NCBI GenBank assembly: GCA_018266295.1
Contig: JAFEAQ010000004.1
Span: 702,979-766,978 of the forward strand
Length of the DNA: 64,000 bases
From: Bdellovibrionales bacterium
GTDB taxonomy: Bacteria; Bdellovibrionota; Bdellovibrionia; Bdellovibrionales; Bdellovibrionaceae
Direction: 5' to 3'
A program made the translations under genes and the position numbers. Under the pieces are notes generated by a model that saw only the letters and a program-made list of their open reading frames with translations, was not told the DNA's origin and did not search any database. Shown in pieces: positions 8,049-17,817 of the stretch (positions within the stretch are counted from its first letter, which is position 1; the number at the start of each line of letters is the position of its first letter).

Positions 8049-9467
8049 ATGAGTATAGAGAATCCGGGGATGCTTGAAAGAATTGCCGCACGTATTACTG
8101 CGTGGTCGGAAAAATGGTTTCCAGATTCTTACATCTTCGCCGTTCTGGCTGTGATTGTTGTCGGTGCGGGGGCATTGATCAGTGGTGTTCCTGTCCGCTC
8201 AGTTGCCGTTGCTTTCGGGGATGGCTTTTGGAGTCTGATTCCCTTCACTATGCAAATGGCTATCGTCTCGATCTCGGGGTATGTGGTAGCTTCTTCTCCT
8301 CCTGCTGCCAAGTTGATTAACTGGCTTGCGCGTATTCCAAAATCCAGCCGTGGAGCCGTGGCCTTCGTTGCATTCTTGACGATCATTGCTTCGTTACTGA
8401 ACTGGGCGTTTAGTCTTGTGTTTGGTGGATTGTTGGTTCGTGCGCTGGCTCGTCGTAAAGATTTGAAAATGGATTACCGAGCGGCGGGGGCTTCTGCTTA
8501 CTTGGGCTTAGGTGCCACTTGGGCGATGGGACTGAGTTCTTCTGCTTCGCAGTTGCAAGCCAACGTCGATAGTATTCCGAAAAGCTTATTACCGATCACA
8601 GGGGTGATTCCGTTTAGTGAAACGATTTTCTTACCCCAGTCGCTACTGATTCTTTTCATCTTGATGGTGATCTCGGTGGTCATTTCTTATTTCTCAGCGC
8701 CGAAGGAAGACCGCGCAGTCACCGCGGAAGCCTTGGGTATTTCGATCACTGATGATGCGGCTGAAAATATCGAAAAGCCGGATCGCCCGGGCGAGTGGCT
8801 CGAGTATTCGCCAATTCTGACGTTCTTTATTATTATTCTGGGTTTCTGGTGGTTCTTCATTGAGGTCGAAGCAAAGACGATTATTCCTGCGATTTCAAAT
8901 TTGAATACTTACAACTTGCTCTTCTTGATGCTGGGAATGTTGCTAAATTGGCGGCCGAAGAGATTTCTGCATTCAGTGGCGAAGGCTGTGCCCACTGCAA
9001 CGGGTGTGTTGATTCAGTTTCCATTGTACGGAAGTATTGCCTATATCTTGACGAAGGCAACGGGATCTGACGGTCAGCCGCTCTCGCATCACATTGCGAA
9101 TTTCTTTATTTCGATCTCTACCAAAGAATCTTTCCCGGGTTTGATGGGGATTTACTCGGCGATTTTGGGTTTCTTTGTGCCATCGGGCGGTGGTAAGTGG
9201 GTGATCGAAGCTCCTTACTTGATGCAAGCGGCGAATGAACTCAAAGTGCATCTCGGATGGACGGTTGTTGTATATAACGCAGCTGAAGCTCTGCCGAACT
9301 TGATCAACCCGTTCTTCATGCTCGCACTCATCGGTGTCCTCGGCTTGAAAGCCCGTGACATCGTTGGTTACACAGTCACGCAGCTGATCGTGCATGCGCC
9401 CGTGGTGATCATTCTGTTGTGGTTACTGGCGGGCACGCTTGAGTATCACCCGCCAGTGATTCCGTAA
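8049..9467 (+). CDS. atoE: AtoE-type short-chain fatty acid transporter
   Basis: This membrane protein of about 472 residues has at least ten hydrophobic segments. Family-typical stretches include WSEKWFPDSYIFAVLAVIVV near the N-terminus, GLGATWAMGLSSSASQL in the middle, and FFVPSGGGKWVIEAPYLM in the C-terminal third. The AtoE family imports short-chain fatty acids such as acetoacetate or butyrate. No ato or acyl-CoA genes accompany it here. The ATG at 8049 has AGGGA 4-5 bases upstream; a GTG at 8022 preceded by AGGA would add nine residues. It ends 5 bases before the convergent AraC-type gene. Confidence 0.9.
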   Translation: MSIENPGMLERIAARITAWSEKWFPDSYIFAVLAVIVVGAGALISGVPVRSVAVAFGDGFWSLIPFTMQMAIVSISGYVVASSPPAAKLINWLARIPKSSRGAVAFVAFLTIIASLLNWAFSLVFGGLLVRALARRKDLKMDYRAAGASAYLGLGATWAMGLSSSASQLQANVDSIPKSLLPITGVIPFSETIFLPQSLLILFILMVISVVISYFSAPKEDRAVTAEALGISITDDAAENIEKPDRPGEWLEYSPILTFFIIILGFWWFFIEVEAKTIIPAISNLNTYNLLFLMLGMLLNWRPKRFLHSVAKAVPTATGVLIQFPLYGSIAYILTKATGSDGQPLSHHIANFFISISTKESFPGLMGIYSAILGFFVPSGGGKWVIEAPYLMQAANELKVHLGWTVVVYNAAEALPNLINPFFMLALIGVLGLKARDIVGYTVTQLIVHAPVVIILLWLLAGTLEYHPPVIP

Positions 9468-9472
9468 TAAGA

Positions 9473-10366
9473 TTACTCGATCGGCACAAGGAGTTCTGTA
9501 ACGAGTTCATTTTCGGGAACGACTTCTGGATTGCTTAAGTAGTTCTCAATGCAAGGCCCGGCACGGAGTTTAAATTTGTTTTCAGCAAGATATCTGAAAA
9601 TCTGATCGAAGGCCGGCCATACCAAGTGAGTCGGGCCAATCAGCATAAACTTCGCGTAGTTGCCGCCGGATATTTTTTTGTACTCGAGTCCTTTAGGAAC
9701 TTTCTTGGGGGCTTCTTTTACGGTAACACCTGCACCGTAGTACATTTTGCTTTCATCACTGGAGTTATTGTCCAAAATACTCAAGCCAAGATATTCAGTG
9801 ATGGTGTCCTTGGCGACGAACTTATCTACGAGGGGAATAAGCTCATACCACGTCGGCATCGCGACTTCTTTAAAAATCCCGGACTTTTCTACATAGAGTA
9901 AATGGCTGTTCGGCCGCTGTACGATTTCTGGTTTTAGGTTTAAGTTCATAGTCATCTCCTTTTCTTCTGGGTTGATGCTATGATCGTAAATCATCCGATT
10001 TCTCTCCGCTTGTCCGAGATGGCGAAATTGCGAGGGACTGATTTTAAAGAATGATTTAAAAACTTTGTTAAATGCAGAAGGAGTGTCATAGCCGACGCTC
10101 AAAGCGATTTCGGTCACGGGGCATTCGAGGTCTTCTTGCAGAATCTTTAGCGCATTGACGAGGCGGATTCTTCGTAAATAAGTGAATGTCGTTTCGCCGG
10201 TGTAAGATAAAAACAACCGGCCGAAATGATATTCTGAAGAGCCGGCTTCTTTAGCAATCTGCCTCAAGTTGATATCTTTGGTGGAGTGAGCGCGGATGAA
10301 TCTCTGTGCGCGGCCGATTTGGGATCTATGAAAGTGCTTCAGTTTGATGTTGGTTTTTTTCTGCAT
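9473..10366 (-). CDS. AraC family regulator with GyrI-like effector domain (Rob-like layout)
   Basis: This 297-residue protein has two AraC helix-turn-helix units at the N-terminus (residues about 15-112; DINLRQIAKEAGSSEYHFGRLF and VTEIALSVGYDTPSAFNKVFK). A GyrI-like ligand-binding domain follows at about residues 140-297. The order is that of Rob from enteric bacteria, which senses hydrophobic compounds and activates efflux and tolerance genes. It lies 80 bases downstream of the PEBP gene on the same strand and may share its transcript. Its targets are unknown. The start is the ATG at 10366, and no competing start is near. Confidence 0.9.
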   Translation of the reverse strand: MQKKTNIKLKHFHRSQIGRAQRFIRAHSTKDINLRQIAKEAGSSEYHFGRLFLSYTGETTFTYLRRIRLVNALKILQEDLECPVTEIALSVGYDTPSAFNKVFKSFFKISPSQFRHLGQAERNRMIYDHSINPEEKEMTMNLNLKPEIVQRPNSHLLYVEKSGIFKEVAMPTWYELIPLVDKFVAKDTITEYLGLSILDNNSSDESKMYYGAGVTVKEAPKKVPKGLEYKKISGGNYAKFMLIGPTHLVWPAFDQIFRYLAENKFKLRAGPCIENYLSNPEVVPENELVTELLVPIE

Positions 10367-10446
10367 ATAGCATTGTGGCCCGAGCCAGGCTAAAAAGCTT
10401 GTCCAGAATTGCTAAGTTGCGCTCAAATTTGGGTTTTAAGAGCATC

Positions 10447-10938
10447 TTAGTGCTTTCGCTTAACGTAAGTTCCAACGAGCTCGGCTTTGGCCAGAATGTG
10501 TCCCCGCATCGCTTTTTCGAGAGCCGCCTTGTCAGCATTCTTTAAATCCTGCAGCTTTGTGTCCAGGGCGTAGATTTTATAAAAATAACGATGCTGACCA
10601 ATCGGTGGGCATGGACCGCCGTAGCCTTTCTTATGCCAATCATTGAGTCCATCCGTCGCACCGGGCGGTAGATTTTCGGTATGTTCTTTCAGAGATGAAA
10701 CCTCTGCCGGAATATTATAAGCGACCCAATGAACCCATGTTCTTTGCGGATGCTGAGGATCCGGAGCATCGGGGTCATCCACGATCAAAGCGAAACTCTT
10801 GGTATTCGCGGGAGCTCCCTTCCAGCTCAGTGGCGGAGAGAAGTCCTCACCTTCACAAGTGTACTTTGCGGGAATGGATTCATTATTTTTAAATGCGCTT
10901 GATGACAAAATGAAACTCGTAACAGCTTCGGCAACCAT
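10447..10938 (-). CDS. YbhB/YbcL family PEBP (Raf kinase inhibitor-like) protein
   Basis: This 163-residue protein has the PEBP signature: IPAKYTCEGEDFSPPLSWKG, then DDPDAPD and WVHWVAYNIP, and GPCPPIGQHRYFYKIYALD. These residues form the conserved anion-binding pocket. The start at 10938 (MVAEAVTSF) is set by GAGGAGG about 7 bases upstream, so the longer frame to 10998 is not used. No signal peptide is seen, so it should be cytosolic. Bacterial members have no firmly known reaction. It precedes the AraC/GyrI-type regulator, suggesting a shared response to small hydrophobic ligands. Confidence 0.93.
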   Translation of the reverse strand: MVAEAVTSFILSSSAFKNNESIPAKYTCEGEDFSPPLSWKGAPANTKSFALIVDDPDAPDPQHPQRTWVHWVAYNIPAEVSSLKEHTENLPPGATDGLNDWHKKGYGGPCPPIGQHRYFYKIYALDTKLQDLKNADKAALEKAMRGHILAKAELVGTYVKRKH

Positions 10939-11088
10939 AGAAACCTCCTCGAATGACTCTAGCATAAAGCGAAAAGCTGGACGAAAGACGTTTTTCACTA
11001 AAGGAGGAAATGAAAGACTAACGGACTCCTAACCCAACCTTAACAGGAAATTAGTTACTCTATGACTAGCAACAGATGGGGGATTTGT

Positions 11089-11964
11089 ATGCTGAACACA
11101 TTAGTCCTTGGGAGTCTCGACCGAGTTTCTACGACCTTGCACTCAATGTATCAGATGCGTTTGAACCGCATCAATCAATTCAAACCAAAGATCGAAGTCT
11201 ACTCTGAAATCGGTCCATTCCTCGTTAAGACCGTTTCTTCTGCACAAGAATTAAGGGCGGCTCTTGAATTACGTTACCAAGTTTTCCATCGCGAAATGAT
11301 CGGCAAAGCAAAACCTATCGGCATCGACGTCGATGAGTTCGACTTTCTTTGCGATCACTTGGTCATCGTCGAAAAGAAAACCAGTAAAATTGTGGGCACC
11401 TACCGATTGAACTGTTCGGAGTTTTCGAAAGACTTCTACTCCGCCCGCGAGTTCAATCTCAATCGTATTATGCAACAGCCGGGAATTAAGCTGGAGCTGG
11501 GACGCGCTTGCATACTCAAAGATTACAGACGAGGGGTTGTCATTTCTTTGTTATGGCGTGGGATTGCTGAATACATGGCAAATAGCCGCGCGCAGTTGCT
11601 TTTTGGCTGCGCGAGCATCAAAACCGAAAACCCAAGAGAAGCTGCTTTAGTTTATAAATACTTTGCGCAGAAGGGTCGTATTGTTTCTGAATACTTGGCA
11701 ATTCCAACAAAAGCCTACACGATGCCAAAGCTGGATTTGTGGATTCAGTACTTCCAAAACCCTCTGACAGAGGCAGAAATAGCGGAAGTCGAAGTGCTTA
11801 TTCCGCCCCTTTGTCGGGCCTATCTCAAGATTGGTGCCTATATCGGTGGAGAACCTGCATGGGATGCTGAGTTTAAGTGCATTGATTTCTTGACGATCCT
11901 GCACCGCGAAGATTTAAATAGAACACTGTGGAAGAGATACAAGCTGGACTCCGAGGAGTCCTAA
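11089..11964 (+). CDS. OlsB-like GNAT N-acyltransferase
   Basis: This 291-residue protein belongs to the GNAT-fold acyltransferases that include ornithine N-acyltransferase OlsB. The landmarks are LRYQVFHREM, DEFDFLCDHLVIVEK, IVGTYRL, and LELGRACILKDYRRG followed by LLWRGIAEY. OlsB moves a 3-hydroxyacyl chain from ACP to the alpha-amino group of ornithine, the first step of ornithine lipid synthesis. The ATG at 11089 follows a GGGGGA by 5 bases and is preferred to 11062. The next gene overlaps it and encodes a PlsC-type acyltransferase, the class of the second enzyme (OlsA). Ornithine as the acceptor is inferred from this pairing. Confidence 0.85.
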   Translation: MLNTLVLGSLDRVSTTLHSMYQMRLNRINQFKPKIEVYSEIGPFLVKTVSSAQELRAALELRYQVFHREMIGKAKPIGIDVDEFDFLCDHLVIVEKKTSKIVGTYRLNCSEFSKDFYSAREFNLNRIMQQPGIKLELGRACILKDYRRGVVISLLWRGIAEYMANSRAQLLFGCASIKTENPREAALVYKYFAQKGRIVSEYLAIPTKAYTMPKLDLWIQYFQNPLTEAEIAEVEVLIPPLCRAYLKIGAYIGGEPAWDAEFKCIDFLTILHREDLNRTLWKRYKLDSEES

Positions 11965-12764
11965 GATTTTTTTTAGCTGTTCTAGTTGTTACTAAGTTCT
12001 TTGTGCACGCGCTTATCATTAAGTTCCGCTACAGCCGCAAGGACGTTGTCGCCCGCAGGCATGCATTCAGCCAAAACTCATCTGTTCACTGTGCTCTCAT
12101 GAATAAAGTTTTTAATGTTCAAGTCAGCGTGAAGGGCAAACCTCACAAAGACAGCAGCTTTTTGTATGTGGGTAACCATACGGGCTTTGTGGATATCTTT
12201 GCGCTGTCGTCTGTGATGCCGGCAGTTTTTGTAACCTCACAAGAAATGCGTGAGACTCCCGTTTTAGGCGATATTTGCGAGATGGCTGGCTGTGTGTTCG
12301 TGGAACGCCGTAGCCGCACGCAGATCATGAATGAACTCGGAGTTTTGAAAGAAGCTCTCGAGCAGGGCCTGAACGTTGTTCTGTATCCAGAAGCTACCTC
12401 CACCGATGGAGCCATGGTTTATCCGTTTAAGAAAACTCTGATGATGGCGGGGCCTCAAGCAGGTCGTCCGATTCAGCCGGGAGTTATTAATTATATTGAT
12501 ATCGGTGGCCAGGATTTCAATATGAAGTCCCGTGATAATGTTTGTTGGTATGGTGAAATGAGCTTTGGCCAAGCCATGATCAACTTGCTAAGCACGCCGT
12601 ACATCAAAGTTGAAATCGAATATCTTGAGCCGATTGTTGTATCGGCTGACGCCAATCGTGGTGAAGTTGCCGCTCGCGCTCACGCAGCGGTGGCTGCAAG
12701 ATTCCGTCCGCCGCGCGCCTTCTCGCCACTTGATGAAGAAGCCGTTGCCGGAGACGAAGCTTAA
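11928..12764 (+). CDS. PlsC-like 1-acyl-glycerol-3-phosphate/lyso-ornithine lipid acyltransferase
   Basis: This 278-residue protein has an N-terminal membrane helix and the acyltransferase motifs NHTGFVD (the HX4D catalytic motif, near residue 84) and YPEATST (a variant of the PEGTRS acyl-acceptor motif). It should esterify a second acyl chain onto a lysolipid at the inner membrane. The GTG start at 11928 lies inside the end of the OlsB-like gene (37-base overlap), which argues for coupled translation and an OlsA-type role, although a general phosphatidate role is not excluded. A GAGGAG at about 11952 has no canonical start after it. The C-terminus is acidic. Confidence 0.87.
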   Translation: MEEIQAGLRGVLRFFLAVLVVTKFFVHALIIKFRYSRKDVVARRHAFSQNSSVHCALMNKVFNVQVSVKGKPHKDSSFLYVGNHTGFVDIFALSSVMPAVFVTSQEMRETPVLGDICEMAGCVFVERRSRTQIMNELGVLKEALEQGLNVVLYPEATSTDGAMVYPFKKTLMMAGPQAGRPIQPGVINYIDIGGQDFNMKSRDNVCWYGEMSFGQAMINLLSTPYIKVEIEYLEPIVVSADANRGEVAARAHAAVAARFRPPRAFSPLDEEAVAGDEA

Positions 12765-12769
12765 GGGCC

Positions 12770-14614
12770 TCACCCTTGCTGGACGAGGCTTTCCAAATCT
12801 TTCTGCGCTAAATCGAGAGATTCCATCAGACTGAGAACTTTTTCTTCGGTCTCCATGATCGTCCCGGAAATTCCGTGAAGCTCTCTCGACATTGTTTGTG
12901 CTTGGGGGCCTGTCATTGTGATCAGCTGTTCGGTCATCTCAGCCTGAGTTTTAGCAAGCTCGACGAGCTTTTTTTCGTGGTCTGTGATTTCTTTCTGAGT
13001 TTTCTTAATCAAAGTATCAAGGCGTTTGCGTTCTTCTTTGTAGTTGAACTTTGAAGGCTCTGCCGCCGCGACCGTAGACGATTTCGCAGCGGGAGTTGCC
13101 AGGCTTGGTGAGTTGCCAAGTTCTGACAAGTAACCTTTCTGTAAACTCCAAACATACTCATCGTAAGAGCCTGGATAGAGCAGTAGCTGTCCATTGCGAA
13201 CTTCAAGGATCTGATTCGCGACACGGCTAATGAATGCGCGATCATGGCTGACAGTGATGATGCTTCCTTCATAGCGAGCCAGCGCCTCCGTCAGAGCCTC
13301 GACGGTGTCGAAGTCCAAGTGATTCGTCGGCTCATCCAGCAGCAAGAGGGGAGCTTTCTTTAGAAGAATCTGCCCCAGAGCCACGCGGGATTTTTCGCCC
13401 CCCGAGAGGACTTTGATTTTCTTATTCACGGCTTCACCTGCGAACAACAAAGAGCCCGCGATATTCAGAACTTCTTGCTGAAGAACTGACGAGTGCGCAC
13501 CATGATTAAGTGCCTCAAGGACGGTCCAATTCAGATTCAACTGATCCGCGCTGTGCTGAGAGAAGTAAGCCCAGGAAACATTCAGGCCATACTTCAATTC
13601 GCCTTGGACAAGGGGAATCTGATCACCGAGGGATTTCAGTAAAGTCGATTTGCCGGCGCCATTGAGGCCCACGATGCCAAGATGTTTGCCGCGCTCTAAG
13701 CGCAGATCGACGTTCTTTAGAATGCTGCGGCCCGGATAACCACATTCACCGCCAGTCAGGCTTAAGATCTCTTTGCCGGTTTTAATCGGTTCAGGGATTT
13801 GAATCGACGCCCGCAGTGGCAGATCTTTGATTTCGATCTTTTCCATTTTCTCAAGCGTGCGAAGTTTACTCTGGGCTTGTTTAGCTTTAGTGGCTTTAGC
13901 TCCGAAGCGAGTCACGAAATCCATGACGGATTTGCGTTTAGCCTCTTGATTCAAAAGCTGCTTCTGCAAAATCTCTCGAAGCTGGGCTTTTTGCTCGAAG
14001 TAGTCATCTAAGTTTCCGGGAAACTTTGTGATATCGCCACCTTCGACTTCAACGATGTGATCTGTGGTTCTCAGCAAGAACTCACGGTCATGGGAAATCA
14101 TCAGGAAAGCGCCTGGGAAATCTTGCAGGAAGTTTTCAAAAACCAGCAATGTTTCTAAATCGAGGAAGTTTGTCGGTTCATCCAAAAGAAGTAAATTGGG
14201 CTCTTGTCCGATCAAGAAGAGCAACTTCACACGCATGCGGTAACCGCCGCTGAGTTCTGTTAAACGCGAGCGGAAGTGTTGCTCTGTCAGGCCGAGTTTG
14301 AGACCGAGCTGCTTTAAATCCCAGATGGGTTTTAGGCAGTTGGTTGCGAGATAGTCTTCAACGATCTCATCCAAATCCCATTCGGCCTCTTGTTCAAGGT
14401 AACCCAAACGCAGCTGCTGTGAGCGCGTGACTTGGCCCTCATCGAGGGATTCTTGTCCCGCGAGGACTTTGAACATAGTGGTCTTACCGGCGCCATTAGG
14501 TCCGATAACTCCGACGTGCTCGCCTTCATTGATAGCGAAACTTGCAGATTCGAAAAGCTTCCGAGTGCCGTAGCCTTTAGCGCCGTTCTGTAATTGGATG
14601 AGAGTAATGCCCAT
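12770..14614 (-). CDS. ABC-F family ATPase
   Basis: This 614-residue protein has two tandem ABC domains and no membrane segments. Domain 1 has Walker A GPNGAGKTT (38-46), signature LSGGYRMR and Walker B LLLLDEPTNFLD. A linker rich in charged residues follows. Domain 2 has GLNGAGKST, LSGGEKSRV and LLLLDEPTNHLD. The last 90 residues form a coiled coil, as in Uup/YheS-type members. ABC-F proteins act on ribosomes or on nucleic acids rather than in transport. Its ATG overlaps the panD stop codon (TAATG), so it is translated from the end of the pantothenate/CoA operon without a metabolic reason I can see. Confidence 0.93.
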   Translation of the reverse strand: MGITLIQLQNGAKGYGTRKLFESASFAINEGEHVGVIGPNGAGKTTMFKVLAGQESLDEGQVTRSQQLRLGYLEQEAEWDLDEIVEDYLATNCLKPIWDLKQLGLKLGLTEQHFRSRLTELSGGYRMRVKLLFLIGQEPNLLLLDEPTNFLDLETLLVFENFLQDFPGAFLMISHDREFLLRTTDHIVEVEGGDITKFPGNLDDYFEQKAQLREILQKQLLNQEAKRKSVMDFVTRFGAKATKAKQAQSKLRTLEKMEKIEIKDLPLRASIQIPEPIKTGKEILSLTGGECGYPGRSILKNVDLRLERGKHLGIVGLNGAGKSTLLKSLGDQIPLVQGELKYGLNVSWAYFSQHSADQLNLNWTVLEALNHGAHSSVLQQEVLNIAGSLLFAGEAVNKKIKVLSGGEKSRVALGQILLKKAPLLLLDEPTNHLDFDTVEALTEALARYEGSIITVSHDRAFISRVANQILEVRNGQLLLYPGSYDEYVWSLQKGYLSELGNSPSLATPAAKSSTVAAAEPSKFNYKEERKRLDTLIKKTQKEITDHEKKLVELAKTQAEMTEQLITMTGPQAQTMSRELHGISGTIMETEEKVLSLMESLDLAQKDLESLVQQG

Positions 14615-14982
14615 TACTTATGTTTACGCTCAGCGCGCAATTCTTTCACGCGATTTTTATCATCAACGAAGACAACTGTGGGTTTGTGGTTTGGAGCTTC
14701 CTTTGCGTCCATTCCGCAATAGGCCGCAATAATCACCAAATCGCCTTTATGAACGTGGCGGGCAGCCGCGCCGTTCAGACAGATTTCGCCTTTATTGCCT
14801 TCGATCACATAAGTCGAGAAACGTGCGCCATTATTACAGTTGTAGATATCTACGCGCTCATTCAAAAATAAACCAGCCGCTTTGATCAATTTAGGATCAA
14901 TCGAAATCGACCCTTCATAGTTAAGATCAGCACCAGTGACAGTCGCTCTATGGATTTTACATTTCAACATCGATACGTTCAT
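14614..14982 (-). CDS. panD: Aspartate 1-decarboxylase
   Basis: PanD makes beta-alanine from aspartate for pantothenate synthesis. The 122-residue precursor shows the self-cleavage site YEGS, with Ser25 becoming the pyruvoyl cofactor, plus the conserved K9-x-H11-R12 region and the NGAAARHVHKGD segment. Starting at the ATG at 14982 (TGGAG six bases upstream) places the serine at position 25 as in E. coli, which supports that start over the one at 14994. It is the last pantothenate gene of a run that begins with the reductase at 19312. Its stop codon overlaps the ABC-F start. Confidence 0.95.
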   Translation of the reverse strand: MNVSMLKCKIHRATVTGADLNYEGSISIDPKLIKAAGLFLNERVDIYNCNNGARFSTYVIEGNKGEICLNGAAARHVHKGDLVIIAAYCGMDAKEAPNHKPTVVFVDDKNRVKELRAERKHK

Positions 14983-15021
14983 ATTTAACTCCATTTTCCA
15001 GATCTATTTTCAATTATCCAA

Positions 15022-15792
15022 CTAGGCGTTCATCTTCAGCGAGCACAAAAGACCTTTCAAAACGAGGTCCGGGATGATCACGTCAAAAATCTTTTCTTTT
15101 TCAAACAGATTCGAGAATCCACCGGTGCCGATAATAAACGGCTTATCACCATCGAAAGCTTCTTTCGAGATGCGCTCGCTGATCTCTTTGATGGTGCCGA
15201 TGTGGCCGTAGTACAAACCGGACTGCAAGCTTTCAATCGTTGAGCGGCCCAGAGCTTCGCTCATCGCCACGATTTCAACTGACGGGAGCTTTGAAGTCTT
15301 CGCCTCAAGCGATTCCATCGAAAGTCTCAAGCCAGCAACGATAGAGCCACCAAGGTAGTCTTTATCTTTTGAAACCGCACAGAAAGTCGTCGCTGTTCCG
15401 AGGTCCACGATGATGAGGTTTTTATTCGGATAAAGCTGAGTCGCTGCGATCGAGTTTGCAATGCGGTCCGCGCCGACTTCAACGGGGTTGCGGTACTTAA
15501 TTTTTAAACCTGTTTTCACTCCGGCTTGCAGAATGAAAGGGTTGATATCGAAATACTTTTTGCAAGCGCCACGAAGTGAGTAGATCACATCCGGAACGAC
15601 TGAGCAGATCGCGATTTGTTTGACCTTGGAAGGATCAATGTCATTTTCACGAAGAACTGTGCGCAAAAAAATGCCGACTTCATCTGAAGAAGACCCTTGT
15701 TTCGAATTTCTTCTAAATGAAAGCAACATTTTCTCTTTATCGAAAACGCCGCCGTAAATCTGAGTATTACCTACGTCGAGGGCGAGGATCAT
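15022..15792 (-). CDS. coaX: Type III pantothenate kinase
   Basis: CoaX phosphorylates pantothenate, the first step of CoA synthesis. The 256-residue protein has the type III motifs: an N-terminal phosphate-binding [12 protein letters not shown], the central [11 protein letters not shown], and [11 protein letters not shown] with the catalytic aspartate. It is of the acetate-kinase/hsp70/actin fold class, unlike CoaA. Its ATG overlaps the coaBC stop by 4 bases (ATGA), so the two are translationally coupled. Type III kinases need a monovalent cation and are not feedback inhibited by CoA, according to what is known of the family. Confidence 0.96.
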   Translation of the reverse strand: MILALDVGNTQIYGGVFDKEKMLLSFRRNSKQGSSSDEVGIFLRTVLRENDIDPSKVKQIAICSVVPDVIYSLRGACKKYFDINPFILQAGVKTGLKIKYRNPVEVGADRIANSIAATQLYPNKNLIIVDLGTATTFCAVSKDKDYLGGSIVAGLRLSMESLEAKTSKLPSVEIVAMSEALGRSTIESLQSGLYYGHIGTIKEISERISKEAFDGDKPFIIGTGGFSNLFEKEKIFDVIIPDLVLKGLLCSLKMNA

Positions 15793-17072
15793 AGTTTCTC
15801 CTTCATAAAATTCTGTAGCAATTCGCTGGCCAGCGCCTGGATGTTTTCAAGCGGGACCTTTTTATCTGCACCGCTATAGAGAGTAAAACGATGCTGTTGT
15901 TTAATTTTATCAATTTCGCTTGTGTCGTTCTGAACGACGAGATCGGCTTTTGAATGCTCACGCAATTTTGCCACGGCTTGATCGCGCTCTTCTTCAGAAG
16001 CTTTGCTGGTCAATTTGAAGGCGACGAGTTTTACGTTTTTATTGCGGCTGTAGGATTTAATCTCATCGACAATCTTTGGATTGTTTTTCAAATGAATCGT
16101 CAGCTTATCTGAAGAGTGAATCTTAGGGAATTCGCCGGCAGACATCTCGCGGCCGTTGATTTCAAGGCTCGCGACAGAGAAATCGCTGACAGCCGCCGTG
16201 TGAATAACAGCATCGAACTCACGGTTCGCGAGCAAGAACTTCAGATTCTTCTGCAGAGAATGGAAAGTCGAGTAGGTCGACTGCTCAACCCGAGAATCCG
16301 CAAGTTTTGCGGTTTCAGCGCGCAAAAGATGAACACTGCAGCCAAGATCAGTGAGCAGTTCCGAAAGATGCGCCCCGGTTTCACCGGAACTCACATTCGT
16401 AATCACGCGCACATTATCAATCGGCTCCACCGTCCCCCCCGAAGTCACCAACACCCGAAAAGGTACCAGGTCGCTTTTCGGAATTGACAACGAACCAGAA
16501 GCTTCGTTCTGCGCGGCGGATGTAGCAATACCAGTAGGCAGATGCTGACGGATTTCTTCGAGCATCAAATCAGGTTCCAGCAAGCGGCCAAAGCCGGTTT
16601 CACCACAGGCCAATACGCCGGAAGCGGTTTCGAGAATCTCGATTCCCATTTCACGCAGGCGCTTGATCGACGACTGAGTCACTGGATGCATGTACATGCT
16701 GGTGTTCATCGCCGGAGCCAACAAGAATGGCTTTTTGAAGTCATGAGCCAAGAACAAGGTCGTTAGCAAATCATCGCCGACACCTTGAGCGATCTTATTG
16801 ATGTAATTCGCCGTAGCAGGAGCGACGACCACGAGATCCGCCCAGCGCATAAGGTGGATATGATCCATCACACTGCCCGGAGCGTACAGATCACTCACGA
16901 CACTTTTGCCGGTGAGCCCCTCAAAGGTCGCATTGCCCACAAACTGCAAAGCCCCCGGTGAAGCCACGACTTGGACTTCGTTTCCGGCTTGCACGAGGCG
17001 GGAAATCACTTGGCAGGCTTTGTAACAGGCAATCGAGCCTGTCATCATGAAAAGCACTTTAGATTTGGACAT
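15789..17072 (-). CDS. coaBC: Bifunctional phosphopantothenoylcysteine decarboxylase/phosphopantothenate-cysteine ligase
   Basis: This 427-residue fusion has an N-terminal flavin-dependent decarboxylase (CoaC, residues about 1-185; [16 protein letters not shown], then [11 protein letters not shown] and the active-site cysteine loop [10 protein letters not shown]). The C-terminal CoaB ligase (about 200-427) has [20 protein letters not shown] and an AAVSDF segment. It turns 4'-phosphopantothenate into 4'-phosphopantetheine. It overlaps panC by 14 bases upstream and coaX by 4 bases downstream. The linker around residues 180-205 is longer than usual. It belongs to the pantothenate/CoA operon. Confidence 0.96.
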   Translation of the reverse strand: MSKSKVLFMMTGSIACYKACQVISRLVQAGNEVQVVASPGALQFVGNATFEGLTGKSVVSDLYAPGSVMDHIHLMRWADLVVVAPATANYINKIAQGVGDDLLTTLFLAHDFKKPFLLAPAMNTSMYMHPVTQSSIKRLREMGIEILETASGVLACGETGFGRLLEPDLMLEEIRQHLPTGIATSAAQNEASGSLSIPKSDLVPFRVLVTSGGTVEPIDNVRVITNVSSGETGAHLSELLTDLGCSVHLLRAETAKLADSRVEQSTYSTFHSLQKNLKFLLANREFDAVIHTAAVSDFSVASLEINGREMSAGEFPKIHSSDKLTIHLKNNPKIVDEIKSYSRNKNVKLVAFKLTSKASEEERDQAVAKLREHSKADLVVQNDTSEIDKIKQQHRFTLYSGADKKVPLENIQALASELLQNFMKEKL

Positions 17073-17817
17073 TGTCGATCAACCTCACATCACCTAAAAA
17101 GGCGGCTGCAAAACGACGGCCTTTAAAATCCGTCACATAGTCCACTTTAAAACCTTGTTTCGCTAATACTTCAGCAGCATCAGATGCCGACGCTGCTGTC
17201 TTAATTGCTTTATAAATCTCAGGCGCCTTCGCGCGCTGCTCAGGGGTCAAACGCACATTGCGTGAACTCATCGCAAGGCCATCCGCCTCACGCATGGTGG
17301 CCACAGGCACGATGATCAGATCCATAAAGAACGCGCGAACCATTCCTTGAATCAAAGTCAGCTGCTGAAAGTCTTTCTCGCCAAAGTACGCCTTCGTCGG
17401 AGAAACAATATTAAACAGCTTCATCACCACTGATAAAACGCCGTCAAAGTGACCGGGGCGGGTCGCACCACAGAGAACTTTGGTGAAATCGTTTTCAATC
17501 ACTTTGTAGTGATAGCCGTCTGGATACATTTCTTCAGGGCGCGGATAGAAAACAATATCGACGCCGTTTTTCTCAGCCATCGCCAGATCCTGTTCCCAGG
17601 TCGCCGGATATTTTTCGAAGTCCTTCGGATCATTGAACTGAGTGGGGTTCACAAAGATACTTAATACAACCAACTCAGTTTCTTCACGGCAGCGTTTGAG
17701 CAGGCTTTCATGACCTGCGTGCAAAGCACCCATCGTCGGCACGAAACCAACGGTCATGCCGGCCTGATCACGGCGCCATTGTTTGAATTCCTGCGGACTG
17801 CGAATCACACGGGTCAT
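17059..17817 (-). CDS. panC: Pantoate-beta-alanine ligase (pantothenate synthetase)
   Basis: PanC joins pantoate and beta-alanine with ATP to give pantothenate. The 252-residue protein has the nucleotidyl-transferase motif PTMGALHAGHESLL, the pantoate-binding region FVNPTQF, YFGEKDFQQL, and the KMSSR-like ASSRNVRL variant (MSSRNVRLTPEQR). It is somewhat shorter than the usual 280 residues at the C-terminus. Its ATG overlaps the panB stop by 4 bases, and its end overlaps coaBC by 14, so the pathway genes are tightly coupled. Confidence 0.96.
   Translation of the reverse strand: MTRVIRSPQEFKQWRRDQAGMTVGFVPTMGALHAGHESLLKRCREETELVVLSIFVNPTQFNDPKDFEKYPATWEQDLAMAEKNGVDIVFYPRPEEMYPDGYHYKVIENDFTKVLCGATRPGHFDGVLSVVMKLFNIVSPTKAYFGEKDFQQLTLIQGMVRAFFMDLIIVPVATMREADGLAMSSRNVRLTPEQRAKAPEIYKAIKTAASASDAAEVLAKQGFKVDYVTDFKGRRFAAAFLGDVRLIDNVQI

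Noticed and set aside
10939..10998. Longer N-terminus for the PEBP protein
   Set aside because: The strong GAGGAGG directly before 10938 and the family's usual N-terminus favour the shorter form.
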